Source: Pseudomonadota bacterium (lineage in GTDB: Bacteria; Pseudomonadota; Gammaproteobacteria; Steroidobacterales; Steroidobacteraceae). Taken from it: a DNA stretch of 48,084 bases. Positions 32,211 to 40,234 of the stretch are shown in pieces (position 1 is the first letter of the stretch; each line of letters starts with the position of its first letter). Position numbers and translations under genes: made by a program. The stretch covers positions 1-48,084 of the forward strand of contig JANXOV010000051.1 in the NCBI GenBank assembly GCA_025357635.1. Reading direction: 5' to 3'. A model generated the notes under the pieces. The model saw only the letters and a program-made list of their open reading frames with translations. It did not search any database and had not been told where the DNA came from.

Positions 32211-33638
32211 ATGCACACCACGCCCACATTGCTTGCCGGTCAAGCCTTCAGTTCCAGCGGCAGACCGCGGCTGGATTATGCCGCAGTCGCGGCGCTTGCG
32301 TTTCCGTTCATGTTAAACAGCGCCGTACAGGCGGTGCTCAATGCGACGGACACCTGGTTCATCGGGCGTCTGTCATCGGCCGCCACCTCGGCGATGGGCG
32401 CGGTCTATTGGCCGGTGCTTGTGTTTTTGGTGCTGTTCGGCGGCGTCGGCTTGTCGGTTCAAACCCTGGTGGCGCAATCCTACGGAGCGCGGCGCTACGC
32501 GCGCGCGGCGCAGGCTGCCTGGACCTCGCTATGGGCGTCAGTGTTCACCATTCCGCTGTTCGTCACTTTCGCTTTTGCCGGCGGCTGGCTGTTTTCGCCC
32601 TTCGGCATCCCGGCCGACTCATTGCCGCTGTCATTGGCCTATTGGGGGCCGCGCATGCTGGGCGCACCCTTGGGCGTGGCCTTGTGGGGATTGCTCGGAT
32701 TTTTCAATGGCATCGGCCGCCCGCGCGTGACGCTGGTGGTGTCGGTCAGCGTGGCGCTGGTCAATGCAGTGCTGAACGAGATTTTCATCTTCAACCTGGG
32801 AATGGGCATCGCCGGCTCGGCGTGGGCCACCGGCGCAGCGCAGGCATTCGGGTTGGCGCTGGCCCTGCTGATTTTTCTGGGGGCGGACATGCGCGCCCGC
32901 TATCGCTCGCATCTCACGGCGCGCCTGCGCGTCCGGGTCTTGATCGGACAGTTCAAGCTCGGCTTTCCGATGGGGCTGCTGTACGCGGCGGACATTCTGG
33001 GTTTCGCGTTGTTTCAACTGATGCAGGTGCGCCTGGGCACGGTGGACGGCGCGGCCACGCAGCTGGTCATGGTCATGACCTCGTTTGCCTACATGCCCGC
33101 CTATGGCATCGCGATGGCCGGCACGACGCTGGTGGGACAGGCCATCGGCGCCGGCAACAAGAACTGGGCCGGCAAGGTCGGCAACGGCATCATCCTGCTG
33201 GTCGTCGTCTACATGGGCCTGTGCGGGGTGTTGCTGGCCGCGCTTGGGCCGTGGATATTGCCGTGGTTTCAGGCGAGCAGCGACCCACTGTCCCTGCAGG
33301 TCGTGGCGCGTGCCAGCGTCTTGATGTGGATCGCAGCCGGCTATCAACTCTTCGACGGCCTGAACATCAGCAGTGGCGCCTGTCTGCGCGGCGCCGGCGA
33401 TGCGCTGCTGCCGGCGTTCATGGTCATCGCATTGTCCTGGCTTTTCTTTGTGCCGCTGGCGCATGCCCTGTCGTTTCCGCCCGGTCAGGGTTGGGTGACC
33501 TGGCTGCCGGCCTTCGGCTACGGCGCGGTCGGCGGATGGTCCGCCGCCGTGGTCTACATCACGCTGTTGGGTATCATGCTGAGCCTGCGCTGGAAGTCAG
33601 GCGCATGGCGCCGCATCGATCTGAAATTCAATCACTAG
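32211..33638 (+). CDS. MATE family efflux transporter
   Basis: A 475-residue inner-membrane exporter with about twelve membrane helices in two related halves. The opening AFPFMLNSAVQAVLNATDTWFI and the GRLSSAATSAM segment are typical of MatE domains, as is FQLMQVRLGTVDGAATQLVM in the second half. Such proteins extrude drugs or organic cations using a Na+ or H+ gradient; the substrate is not predictable. ATG 32211 is preceded by GGCGGG. nhaA follows 13 bases after its stop, so the two may share a transcript. Confidence 0.92.
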   Translation: MHTTPTLLAGQAFSSSGRPRLDYAAVAALAFPFMLNSAVQAVLNATDTWFIGRLSSAATSAMGAVYWPVLVFLVLFGGVGLSVQTLVAQSYGARRYARAAQAAWTSLWASVFTIPLFVTFAFAGGWLFSPFGIPADSLPLSLAYWGPRMLGAPLGVALWGLLGFFNGIGRPRVTLVVSVSVALVNAVLNEIFIFNLGMGIAGSAWATGAAQAFGLALALLIFLGADMRARYRSHLTARLRVRVLIGQFKLGFPMGLLYAADILGFALFQLMQVRLGTVDGAATQLVMVMTSFAYMPAYGIAMAGTTLVGQAIGAGNKNWAGKVGNGIILLVVVYMGLCGVLLAALGPWILPWFQASSDPLSLQVVARASVLMWIAAGYQLFDGLNISSGACLRGAGDALLPAFMVIALSWLFFVPLAHALSFPPGQGWVTWLPAFGYGAVGGWSAAVVYITLLGIMLSLRWKSGAWRRIDLKFNH

Positions 33639-33651
33639 GCACAGGGCAGCA

Positions 33652-34800
33652 ATGCAAAAATTCTTCTCGCAGGAGTGGGCGCCGGGCATCGTATTGACCG
33701 CGGCCGCGGCGTTGGCACTGAGCATTGCCAATTCGCCGCTGCAGGGGATGTATCAGGATCTGCTGCAGCTTCCGTTGGGACTGGAGGCTCTGCATTTGCG
33801 CAAGCCCTTGTTGCTGTGGGTGAACGATGCCTTGATGGCGGTGTTCTTTTTTCTGGTGGGCCTGGAGATCAAGCGCGAAATCTGCGTGGGTGAACTGTCA
33901 TCGGCGCGCCGGCTGGCGCTGCCGCTGTTTGCGGCGATCGGCGGCATGCTCACGCCGGCGCTCATTTACGCCGGTATCAATGCGCACGACTCGCTTGGCT
34001 TGCGCGGCTGGGCCATTCCCTGCGCCACCGACATCGCCTTCGCCCTGGGCGTGCTGTCGCTGCTGGGTTCACGCGCACCGGCTTCCTTGAAGGTGTTTCT
34101 TACGGCAGTCGCCATCATCGATGACCTCGGCGCCATTCTGATCATCGCGTTCTTCTACACCGATGCCCTGTCGTTGCCCATGCTCGGCGCCGCGGCCGGC
34201 TGCATCGCGGTTCTGTTCGCGTTGAATCGGGCCGGCGTCACCCGGGCTTTGCCGTATCTGCTCACGGGCGCCATCCTGTGGTACTGCGTGCTCAAATCCG
34301 GCGTGCATCCCACCCTGGCCGGTGTCGCCACGGCGCTTGCGATTCCAATGACGAAAGATGCCGCCGGCCACAGCGCGTTCGATACTCTGGAACAGGGAGT
34401 AAAGCCCTGGGTGAATTTTACGATCCTGCCCCTGTTCGCGTTTTCCAATGCCGGGCTGTCGATGGCCGGTATGTCGCTGCGATCCGTTGCGCATCCGGTC
34501 ACCCTGGGCATCGTGGTCGGACTGGTGCTGGGCAAGGCAGCGGGCATATTCGGCACCTGCTGGGCGATGGTCCGCCTGGGGTGGGCGGAAATGCCGGCGC
34601 AGGCCAGTCCGGTGCATGTGTTTGGCGTCGCCTGCCTGTGCGGCATCGGGTTCACCATGAGCCTGTTCATCGGCATGCTCGCCTTCGGCGAGGGCAACGA
34701 GTATGCCGAACTGGTCAAGCTCGGCGTCATGAGCGGGTCGATCATCGCCGCCAGCGCGGGCGCTGCGGTGCTGCTGACTGCGCGGAGGACGACCGGTTGA
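33652..34800 (+). CDS. nhaA: Na+/H+ antiporter NhaA
   Basis: A 382-residue antiporter of the length of E. coli NhaA (388). The essential residues are visible: CATDIAFALGVLSLLGS carries the Asp133-equivalent and VAIIDDLGAILIIAFFYT the Asp163/Asp164 pair that exchanges Na+ for protons. The N-terminus MQKFFSQEWAPGIVLTAAAA and the C-terminal CGIGFTMSLFIGMLAF are also family-typical. It exports Na+ and helps pH balance, and lies directly downstream of the MATE gene. Its end overlaps the start of the PBP4 gene (TTGA), with a GGAGG for the latter inside nhaA. Confidence 0.96.
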   Translation: MQKFFSQEWAPGIVLTAAAALALSIANSPLQGMYQDLLQLPLGLEALHLRKPLLLWVNDALMAVFFFLVGLEIKREICVGELSSARRLALPLFAAIGGMLTPALIYAGINAHDSLGLRGWAIPCATDIAFALGVLSLLGSRAPASLKVFLTAVAIIDDLGAILIIAFFYTDALSLPMLGAAAGCIAVLFALNRAGVTRALPYLLTGAILWYCVLKSGVHPTLAGVATALAIPMTKDAAGHSAFDTLEQGVKPWVNFTILPLFAFSNAGLSMAGMSLRSVAHPVTLGIVVGLVLGKAAGIFGTCWAMVRLGWAEMPAQASPVHVFGVACLCGIGFTMSLFIGMLAFGEGNEYAELVKLGVMSGSIIAASAGAAVLLTARRTTG

Positions 34801-36233
34801 CGCTGGCTTGTGCACGAGGGTGTGCCGCGGTTCTTGGACTGGGTTTGTGCGCAACGGGCGCCGCGGCACAGAACCCCGGTACGGCGCCGCCCACTGTAAT
34901 CCAAACCATCGGCGCGCAGCGTTTGCCAACGAGCTCGGTGAGTTTGATCGTGGTGGATCCGCAGGATGGGCGCGTCGTCGCGTCCTTGAACGGCGCGGTG
35001 CCGCGAAGCCCGGCCTCGACGGTCAAGGTGCTCACCACCTACGCCAGTCTCGACATCCTCGGACCCGCCTATACGTGGCGCACGCGCGCGCTCACGCGCG
35101 GCGAGTTGGACAACGGCACGCTGCAGGGTGATCTGATACTGCAGGGCGGCGGCGATCCGTTCATGAGCATCGAGCGCTGGTGGAGTTTCGCGCGCGCGCT
35201 GCGCAGCAAGGGACTGCGCGTCATTCACGGCAACATCCTCATCGATGACAAGCAGTTCGCGCCGCAAACCGATGATCCGGGCGCATTCGACGGCCGGCCT
35301 CATCGCAATTACAACGTGCTGCCCTACGCCATGATGGTGAATTTTCAGAGCATAGAATTCCGGCTGGTGCCCAATGCCGTGACCCGCAAGGTCGACATCC
35401 AGACCGATCCGGCGCCTGTGAATCTGATCATCGACAACCGCGTTCGGTTTTCCTCGGCGCGATGCAGCGGCCCCTCACGGCGGGTCGACTTCGACGTGGA
35501 CTCGCAAAACGGCAATCGCGTGTCATTCACCGGGGCGCTGTCGCAGAGTTGCGCACCGCGCAGTTTCAGCCGCGTGCTCATGAGCCCGGCGGACTATGCC
35601 TTCGGCACCTTCGTTGCAATCTGGCGGGAACTGGGCGGCGAGTTCGACGGCACACTCAATCTCGGCGCCACTGCGGGCGATGCCCGGCCATTGTTGAGCT
35701 TCGATTCACTGTCATTGAGCGAAATCGTGCGCCTGACCAACAAGTTCAGCAGCAATCTCATGGCGCGGCATCTGCTGTTGACGCTGGGACTGGAAAAATT
35801 CGGCGCGCCCAGCACCGCGGAGAAAGGTGCCCAGGCCATCGCCGACTGGAGCCGCGAGCGCGGCATTTCACTGCAGGACGTGGACATCGACAACGGATCG
35901 GGGCTGTCGCGCACCACGCGCGTGACGGTTTCCGAGTTGGCAAACGTCCTGAACTTGGCGTACCACAGCCGTTTTGCACCGGAGTTCTTAAGTTCGCTGC
36001 CACTGGCCGGCATGGACGGCACGCTGCGCTCACGCCTGCGCGAGGTGCCGGCTGGCGCCGTGCGCCTGAAGACCGGACACCTGAATGGCGTCAGCGGCGT
36101 GGCCGGCTATGTCACCGCCAACAGCGGCAAGACGTACATTGTCGTGAGTCTGGTCAACCATCAGCGCACCGATGTCGGCGCCGGCGAGCCGGTGCATGAG
36201 GCGTTGGTGGATTGGATATTGGAAACCTTGTAG
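34797..36233 (+). CDS. dacB: D-Ala-D-Ala carboxypeptidase/endopeptidase (PBP4 family)
   Basis: A 478-residue class C penicillin-binding protein. A TTG start at 34797 overlaps the nhaA stop and has GGAGGA eight bases upstream. The signal peptide (ACARGCAAVLGLGLCATGAAA) targets it to the periplasm. The active-site triad is Ser74-xx-Lys77 (STVK), the SSN of FSSNLMARHLLL, and KTG in LKTGHLNG. It trims or cleaves cross-links of peptidoglycan. Neighbouring genes are not obviously wall-related, but glmS lies nearby. It converges with the methyltransferase gene, three bases apart. Confidence 0.94.
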   Translation: MTLACARGCAAVLGLGLCATGAAAQNPGTAPPTVIQTIGAQRLPTSSVSLIVVDPQDGRVVASLNGAVPRSPASTVKVLTTYASLDILGPAYTWRTRALTRGELDNGTLQGDLILQGGGDPFMSIERWWSFARALRSKGLRVIHGNILIDDKQFAPQTDDPGAFDGRPHRNYNVLPYAMMVNFQSIEFRLVPNAVTRKVDIQTDPAPVNLIIDNRVRFSSARCSGPSRRVDFDVDSQNGNRVSFTGALSQSCAPRSFSRVLMSPADYAFGTFVAIWRELGGEFDGTLNLGATAGDARPLLSFDSLSLSEIVRLTNKFSSNLMARHLLLTLGLEKFGAPSTAEKGAQAIADWSRERGISLQDVDIDNGSGLSRTTRVTVSELANVLNLAYHSRFAPEFLSSLPLAGMDGTLRSRLREVPAGAVRLKTGHLNGVSGVAGYVTANSGKTYIVVSLVNHQRTDVGAGEPVHEALVDWILETL

Positions 36234-36236
36234 AGC

Positions 36237-36839
36237 TCAGCTTTCCAGTTCCCAGCGGATGGCGCCGACGGATTTTCGCAGCCACACGCCGCAGGCCAGA
36301 TAGCGGAAATGCCGCTGCAGGCGGCGCCGGTACCAGTCGCCTGTGCGCAGATGGACATTGTCATCGGTGAGCGCGCGATCGCAGTTATTGCGCCAGTCGG
36401 CGCGCGTCAGCGCTGAAAAATACAGCGCAACACGCGCAAGCCTGGCGAAGTTAGCCAGCGCGCGCGCGGCTGTCGTATCGTCCAGGTACTGAAGAACGTC
36501 GTAGCACACGACCAGATCGCTGGGCTGCCGAGGCCGGTAAGCATCGAGGCTGCCCTGCACCCAACCGTAGCGGCGGCACAGATACTCGCTGACCTCCAGG
36601 CCCGTGTAACGCGCTTTTGGAAATGCGGTTTTGAACGCGCGCTTCATCAAGCCGATGCCGCAGCCGGCATCCAGCACGCTGCGCACCGGCAGCTGCGCGT
36701 GGACCAGCACGGCGGCGATCAGTTCGGCGCGCAGTCGCATATCTTGCGCCGTCGTGACGCGCGTGGCGCGGGAATAGTAGAAGCGCTGAAAGTAATCGCG
36801 GTCGAAGCGCTGCGCCGCCGGCACCGGAGATTTGCGCAT
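36237..36839 (-). CDS. Class I SAM-dependent methyltransferase
   Basis: A 200-residue protein with the SAM-binding motif VLDAGCGIGLMKRAF (about 55-69), then TGLEVSEYLCRRYGW and the motif-II-like strand SDLVVCYDVLQYLDD. The substrate is not predictable. It lies 19 bases downstream of glmS on the same strand (its start at 36839 follows the glmS stop at 36859), so it may be read through from glmS. Near the C-terminus, HFRYLACGVWLRKSVGAIRWE is not known to me from a specific family. Confidence 0.85.
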   Translation of the reverse strand: MRKSPVPAAQRFDRDYFQRFYYSRATRVTTAQDMRLRAELIAAVLVHAQLPVRSVLDAGCGIGLMKRAFKTAFPKARYTGLEVSEYLCRRYGWVQGSLDAYRPRQPSDLVVCYDVLQYLDDTTAARALANFARLARVALYFSALTRADWRNNCDRALTDDNVHLRTGDWYRRRLQRHFRYLACGVWLRKSVGAIRWELES

Positions 36840-36858
36840 GGGCCGGCGTCCTGAGAGG

Positions 36859-38694
36859 CTATTCGACGGTCACGCTTTTCGCAAGATTGCGCGGCTGATC
36901 CACATCGGTGCCTTTGAGCACAGCGACGTGGTAGGCGAGCAATTGCAGCGGGATCGTGTAGATGACCGGCGCCTGGAAATAGCTGACATGCGCCGGCATC
37001 TTGATCACGGTGACGCCGTCGCCGCTTTCCATGCCGGCATCCGGATCGGCGAACACGAACAGCTCGCCGCCGCGGGCGCGCACTTCCTGCAGATTGGACT
37101 TCAATTTTTCGAGCAGGTCGTTGTTGGGCGCAACCGTGATGACCGGCATGTCCTCGTCGACCAGCGCCAGCGGCCCGTGCTTGAGTTCCCCGGCGGCGTA
37201 GCCTTCGGCATGAATGTAGGAGATTTCTTTGAGTTTGAGGGCGCCTTCCAGCGCAATCGAGTACAACGCTCCGCGGCCCAGAAACAGCGCGTGGTGTTTG
37301 TCCACGAACCGCTCCGCCAGAGCGCGGATGGTGGGATCCAGCGCCAGTGTTTTTTCAACGAGAGCGGGCAGCTCCAGCAGCCGCGTGACCAGGCCGTGCT
37401 CGCGTTCGGCATCGGTTCCATTGTGCTTGGCCAGCGCGACCACCAGCATCGAAAGCGCCGTCAGCTGCGTGGTGAATGCCTTGGTGGAGGCAACGCCGAT
37501 TTCGGGGCCGGCCCGCGTCAGCAGCACCAGATCCGAATCGCGCACCAGGGAGCTTTCCGGGACATTGCAGATCGCCAGCGTCGCCAGGTAGCCGCGCTGC
37601 TTGGCCATGCGCAGCGCGGCGAGCGTGTCGGCGGTTTCGCCGGACTGCGAGATGGTCACGAACAGTGTATCGGCCGTCACGATCGGATTTCGATAGCGGT
37701 ATTCGCTGGCGATCTCGATGCGCGCCGGAATGTTGCAGATCTGCTCGATGAAATAGGTGGCCACCAGACCCGCGTGATAGCTGGTGCCGCAGGCCACGAT
37801 GTGCACCGCCTTGGTCTTGGCGAATACGGTTTGCGCCGCCGGTCCGAATGCGGCATCCAACAGTTTGCCGTTGGCGATGCGCTCCTCGAGCGTCTGTGCA
37901 ATCGCACGCGGCTGCTCGTGAATCTCCTTGAGCATGAAATGCCGGTACTCGCCGCGTTCAGCGGCATCGGCGGGGAGTTCGCTTTCACGCACCACGCGAA
38001 CGGCCGGCTTCCCGGTGGAATCGACGATGCGAATCTGCTTGCGGCGCACTTCCGCAACGTCGCCTTCGTTCAAGAACATGAAGCGGCGGGTGACGGGGAG
38101 CAACGCCGACACGTCGGAGGCGACGAAATTCTCATCGATGCCCAGTCCAATCACCACCGGACAGCCCTCGCGCGCCAGGACGATGCAATCCGCATCGGCG
38201 TCGGACATCACCGCGAGTGCGTAAGCGCCGGTGAGTTCGGCAACGGTCTTGCGCACGGCCTCGAACAGACCGGCGCTGGATTGGGAATGCAAATGGATGC
38301 GGTGCGCGATGACCTCGGTGTCGGTCTCTGAGGTGAATGCATAGCCCTTGGCTTTCAGGTCGGCACGCAAGGCCTCGTGGTTTTCGATAATGCCGTTGTG
38401 GACGATGGCGATGCCGTTGCTGGACATCTGCGGATGCGCGTTGCGCTCGCTGGGCACGCCGTGAGTGGCCCAGCGGGTGTGCGCGATGCCGATGCGCCCG
38501 TGAGTGCCGTTCTGCGCCACCGCCTCCGTCAGGTTCTTGACCTTGCCCACGGTGCGCAGTCGCGCAAATTGCCGGTCCGCGCCCAAGACCGCTATGCCCG
38601 CCGAATCGTAGCCCCGATACTCCAAACGGCGCAGTCCCTCGAGCAGAATGGGTACCACGTTACGCTCGGCAATGGCTCCGACGATCCCGCACAT
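36859..38694 (-). CDS. glmS: Glucosamine-6-phosphate synthase, isomerizing
   Basis: A 611-residue glutamine-dependent enzyme making glucosamine-6-phosphate from fructose-6-phosphate. I start it at ATG 38694 so that Cys of [10 protein letters not shown] becomes the nucleophile after Met removal; the frame open to 38739 is a leader artefact. The glutaminase domain ([16 protein letters not shown], then NGIIENH) is followed by two SIS domains ([37 protein letters not shown]). The C-terminus [12 protein letters not shown] is canonical. It supplies UDP-GlcNAc synthesis with GlmU. Confidence 0.97.
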   Translation of the reverse strand: MCGIVGAIAERNVVPILLEGLRRLEYRGYDSAGIAVLGADRQFARLRTVGKVKNLTEAVAQNGTHGRIGIAHTRWATHGVPSERNAHPQMSSNGIAIVHNGIIENHEALRADLKAKGYAFTSETDTEVIAHRIHLHSQSSAGLFEAVRKTVAELTGAYALAVMSDADADCIVLAREGCPVVIGLGIDENFVASDVSALLPVTRRFMFLNEGDVAEVRRKQIRIVDSTGKPAVRVVRESELPADAAERGEYRHFMLKEIHEQPRAIAQTLEERIANGKLLDAAFGPAAQTVFAKTKAVHIVACGTSYHAGLVATYFIEQICNIPARIEIASEYRYRNPIVTADTLFVTISQSGETADTLAALRMAKQRGYLATLAICNVPESSLVRDSDLVLLTRAGPEIGVASTKAFTTQLTALSMLVVALAKHNGTDAEREHGLVTRLLELPALVEKTLALDPTIRALAERFVDKHHALFLGRGALYSIALEGALKLKEISYIHAEGYAAGELKHGPLALVDEDMPVITVAPNNDLLEKLKSNLQEVRARGGELFVFADPDAGMESGDGVTVIKMPAHVSYFQAPVIYTIPLQLLAYHVAVLKGTDVDQPRNLAKSVTVE

Positions 38695-38707
38695 AGCTGA
38701 CCAACTC

Positions 38708-38720
38708 CCCTGCAACAGGG
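38708..38720 (-). promoter_or_regulatory. Hairpin covering the glmS ribosome binding site
   Basis: On the glmS mRNA strand CCCTG-TTG-CAGGG forms a 5-bp stem whose right arm includes part of the likely ribosome binding site GGGGAG (14-25 bases before ATG 38694). It could hide the site and so allow control by an anti-structure or small RNA. It is short and purely predicted from sequence. Confidence 0.4.
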
Positions 38721-38848
38721 TGTTAAAGACTGGCCGCATAGTTTGCCCGAGCCGCGCTCGAAATCGTGTACTGGGGGACGAAAATCAGCGTTTGATCTCG
38801 ATTTGCGGCGCTGCGGCGACGCGTGTAATCGTCACTTACCCATATTGT

Positions 38849-38877
38849 TTGACAGATAGTATTAGTAACTATATAGT
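38849..38877 (+). promoter_or_regulatory. Strong sigma-70 promoter of the padR-like gene
   Basis: -35 TTGACA (38849-38854, perfect), exactly 17 bases, -10 TATAGT (38872-38877, five of six). This is the best promoter in the window. The predicted start point is at about 38883-38886, next to ATG 38886, so the mRNA should have little or no leader. No ribosome binding site precedes the ATG. Confidence 0.8.
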
Positions 38878-38882
38878 ATTAG
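38856..38882 (+). promoter_or_regulatory. Direct repeat and palindrome overlapping the padR promoter
   Basis: ATAGTATTAG occurs twice (38856-38865 and 38873-38882), period 17. Between and over them ACTATATAGT (38868-38877) is a perfect 10-bp palindrome overlapping the -10 box, and ATAGT...ACTAT (38856-38872) is an inverted repeat. This is a strong operator candidate, most simply for autorepression by the PadR protein. Confidence 0.6.
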
Positions 38883-38885
38883 CCT

Positions 38886-39248
38886 ATGGACGATAGCACT
38901 GCCAGAAAGTTTCAAAAAGACCTCAACGGAGGCCTGGTCGGACTGGTACTGCTCGCCGTGCTCGATCAGTCCTCCGAAGATCTTTACGGCTATGAAATCG
39001 CCAAGCGCCTGCAACGCGCCAACGACGGGCAGTCGATTTTCAAGGAAGGCACCATCTACCCGGTCCTGCGCGCACTCAGCGCGTCGGATCTGCTCACCAG
39101 CCGCATCGTGCCCTCCTACTCGGGGCCGCCGCGACGCTACTACAAAATCACCGATCAAGGTCGAGCCGTGCTTGCGGAATGGCGCGCCATCTGGCGTGAC
39201 ACCCGCGGCTTCGTCGACCGTTTCATTGAAACGGGAGTTTCATCATGA
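38886..39248 (+). CDS. PadR family transcriptional regulator
   Basis: A 120-residue winged helix regulator. The core (GYEIAKRLQRANDGQSIF, KEGTIYPVLRALSASDLL, then GPPRRYYKITDQGRAVL) is the PadR DNA-binding domain including the wing, and a C-terminal helix provides dimerisation. ATG 38886 fits the domain and a perfect-spaced promoter ends just before it, so translation is probably leaderless. The next gene starts at its stop (ATGA overlap) and is a HAAS-type membrane protein, a pairing typical of PadR two-gene regulatory units. It is likely autoregulated through the repeats at 38856-38882. Confidence 0.92.
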   Translation: MDDSTARKFQKDLNGGLVGLVLLAVLDQSSEDLYGYEIAKRLQRANDGQSIFKEGTIYPVLRALSASDLLTSRIVPSYSGPPRRYYKITDQGRAVLAEWRAIWRDTRGFVDRFIETGVSS

Positions 39249-40189
39249 CTGCCTCCGCACCCCGCTCCATCGACCAGTACCTGTCGCAGTTGCGAGCCCA
39301 ACTTGCCGGCGAAGATGCTGCGCTCATTCAAGATGCGCTCTACGATGCGGAAGAATATCTGCGCGCCGAGGTGGCCGCGCATTCGGACAAGTCGGAGGCC
39401 GATGTGCTGGAACTCATCGCCTCCACCTATGGTGATCCGGAAGAGGTCGCCACGGCGTATCGCGACACCGAAGCCAAGGTCAAAGCCGCGCTGAAGACGC
39501 CCGCGCGTGTTTCGGCGGTGACAAACGGCAAGGGTTCGGTGCGCCGCTTCTTCGATGTGTTTCTGGATCCGCGCGCCTACACCTCGGTGTTCTTCATGCT
39601 GCTGTCGCTCGCCACCGGCATCATCTATTTCACCTTTGCGGTCACCGGTCTGTCCTTGTCCGCCGGCCTTGCCGTGTTGATCATCGGCGTGCCCTTCTTT
39701 CTCGCCTTCATCGGCCTGTCGCGCGTGGTGTCGCTGGCCGAAGGCCGGCTGCTCGAAGCCATGACAGGCGAGCGCATGCCGCGTCGGCCGGTTCACCCCG
39801 GCCCGCCCGCCAGTTTTTGGAGCCGCATGGGGAATATGCTGAAGGACTGGCGCACCTGGACGACGCTGGCCTACTTCATGCTGATGCTGCCGCTGGGCAT
39901 CGTGTACTTCACGACGGCGGTGGTGGGCCTGACCGTCAGCCTGTCACTGATTTTCGCTCCGGCAGCGGAAATTGCCCACCGTCTCGGCTGGCTGGGCGAT
40001 CACTTCTGGGGCAATGGGGATTTCCATTTTTCGGGCGTGGATTTCGCGCCGACCTGGCTGGGCACGACCTGGGCGCTGCCTTTGTGGGTGCTGAGCGGCG
40101 TGGTGTTGCTCGCCGGGTTCATGCATCTGGCGCGCGCGCTTGGCAAGCTGCACGCGGCTTTTGCGAAGTCGCTGCTGGTGGCGGGGTAG
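39245..40189 (+). CDS. HAAS domain membrane sensor protein
   Basis: A 314-residue protein. The N-terminus (about 9-80: IDQYLSQLRAQLAGEDAALI, then VLELIASTYGDPEEVATAYRD) is the HAAS/DUF1700 signalling helix domain that partners PadR regulators. The rest has five or six membrane helices. Two parts are similar: FMLLSLATGIIYFTFAVTGL (about 117-136) and YFMLMLPLGIVYFTTAVVGL (about 211-230), so the membrane portion looks duplicated, as in the putative-sensor family. It starts inside the padR stop and is probably co-regulated with it. The signal sensed is unknown. Confidence 0.85.
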   Translation: MTASAPRSIDQYLSQLRAQLAGEDAALIQDALYDAEEYLRAEVAAHSDKSEADVLELIASTYGDPEEVATAYRDTEAKVKAALKTPARVSAVTNGKGSVRRFFDVFLDPRAYTSVFFMLLSLATGIIYFTFAVTGLSLSAGLAVLIIGVPFFLAFIGLSRVVSLAEGRLLEAMTGERMPRRPVHPGPPASFWSRMGNMLKDWRTWTTLAYFMLMLPLGIVYFTTAVVGLTVSLSLIFAPAAEIAHRLGWLGDHFWGNGDFHFSGVDFAPTWLGTTWALPLWVLSGVVLLAGFMHLARALGKLHAAFAKSLLVAG

Positions 40190-40234
40190 GGCTTGGCTTA
40201 ATCTGACGCATGCAGTATTGATTCAGGGATGATC

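Noticed and set aside
36221-36246. Hairpin GGAAA...TTTCC at the dacB/methyltransferase junction
   Set aside because: Five pairs with mismatches and a long loop; too weak to call.
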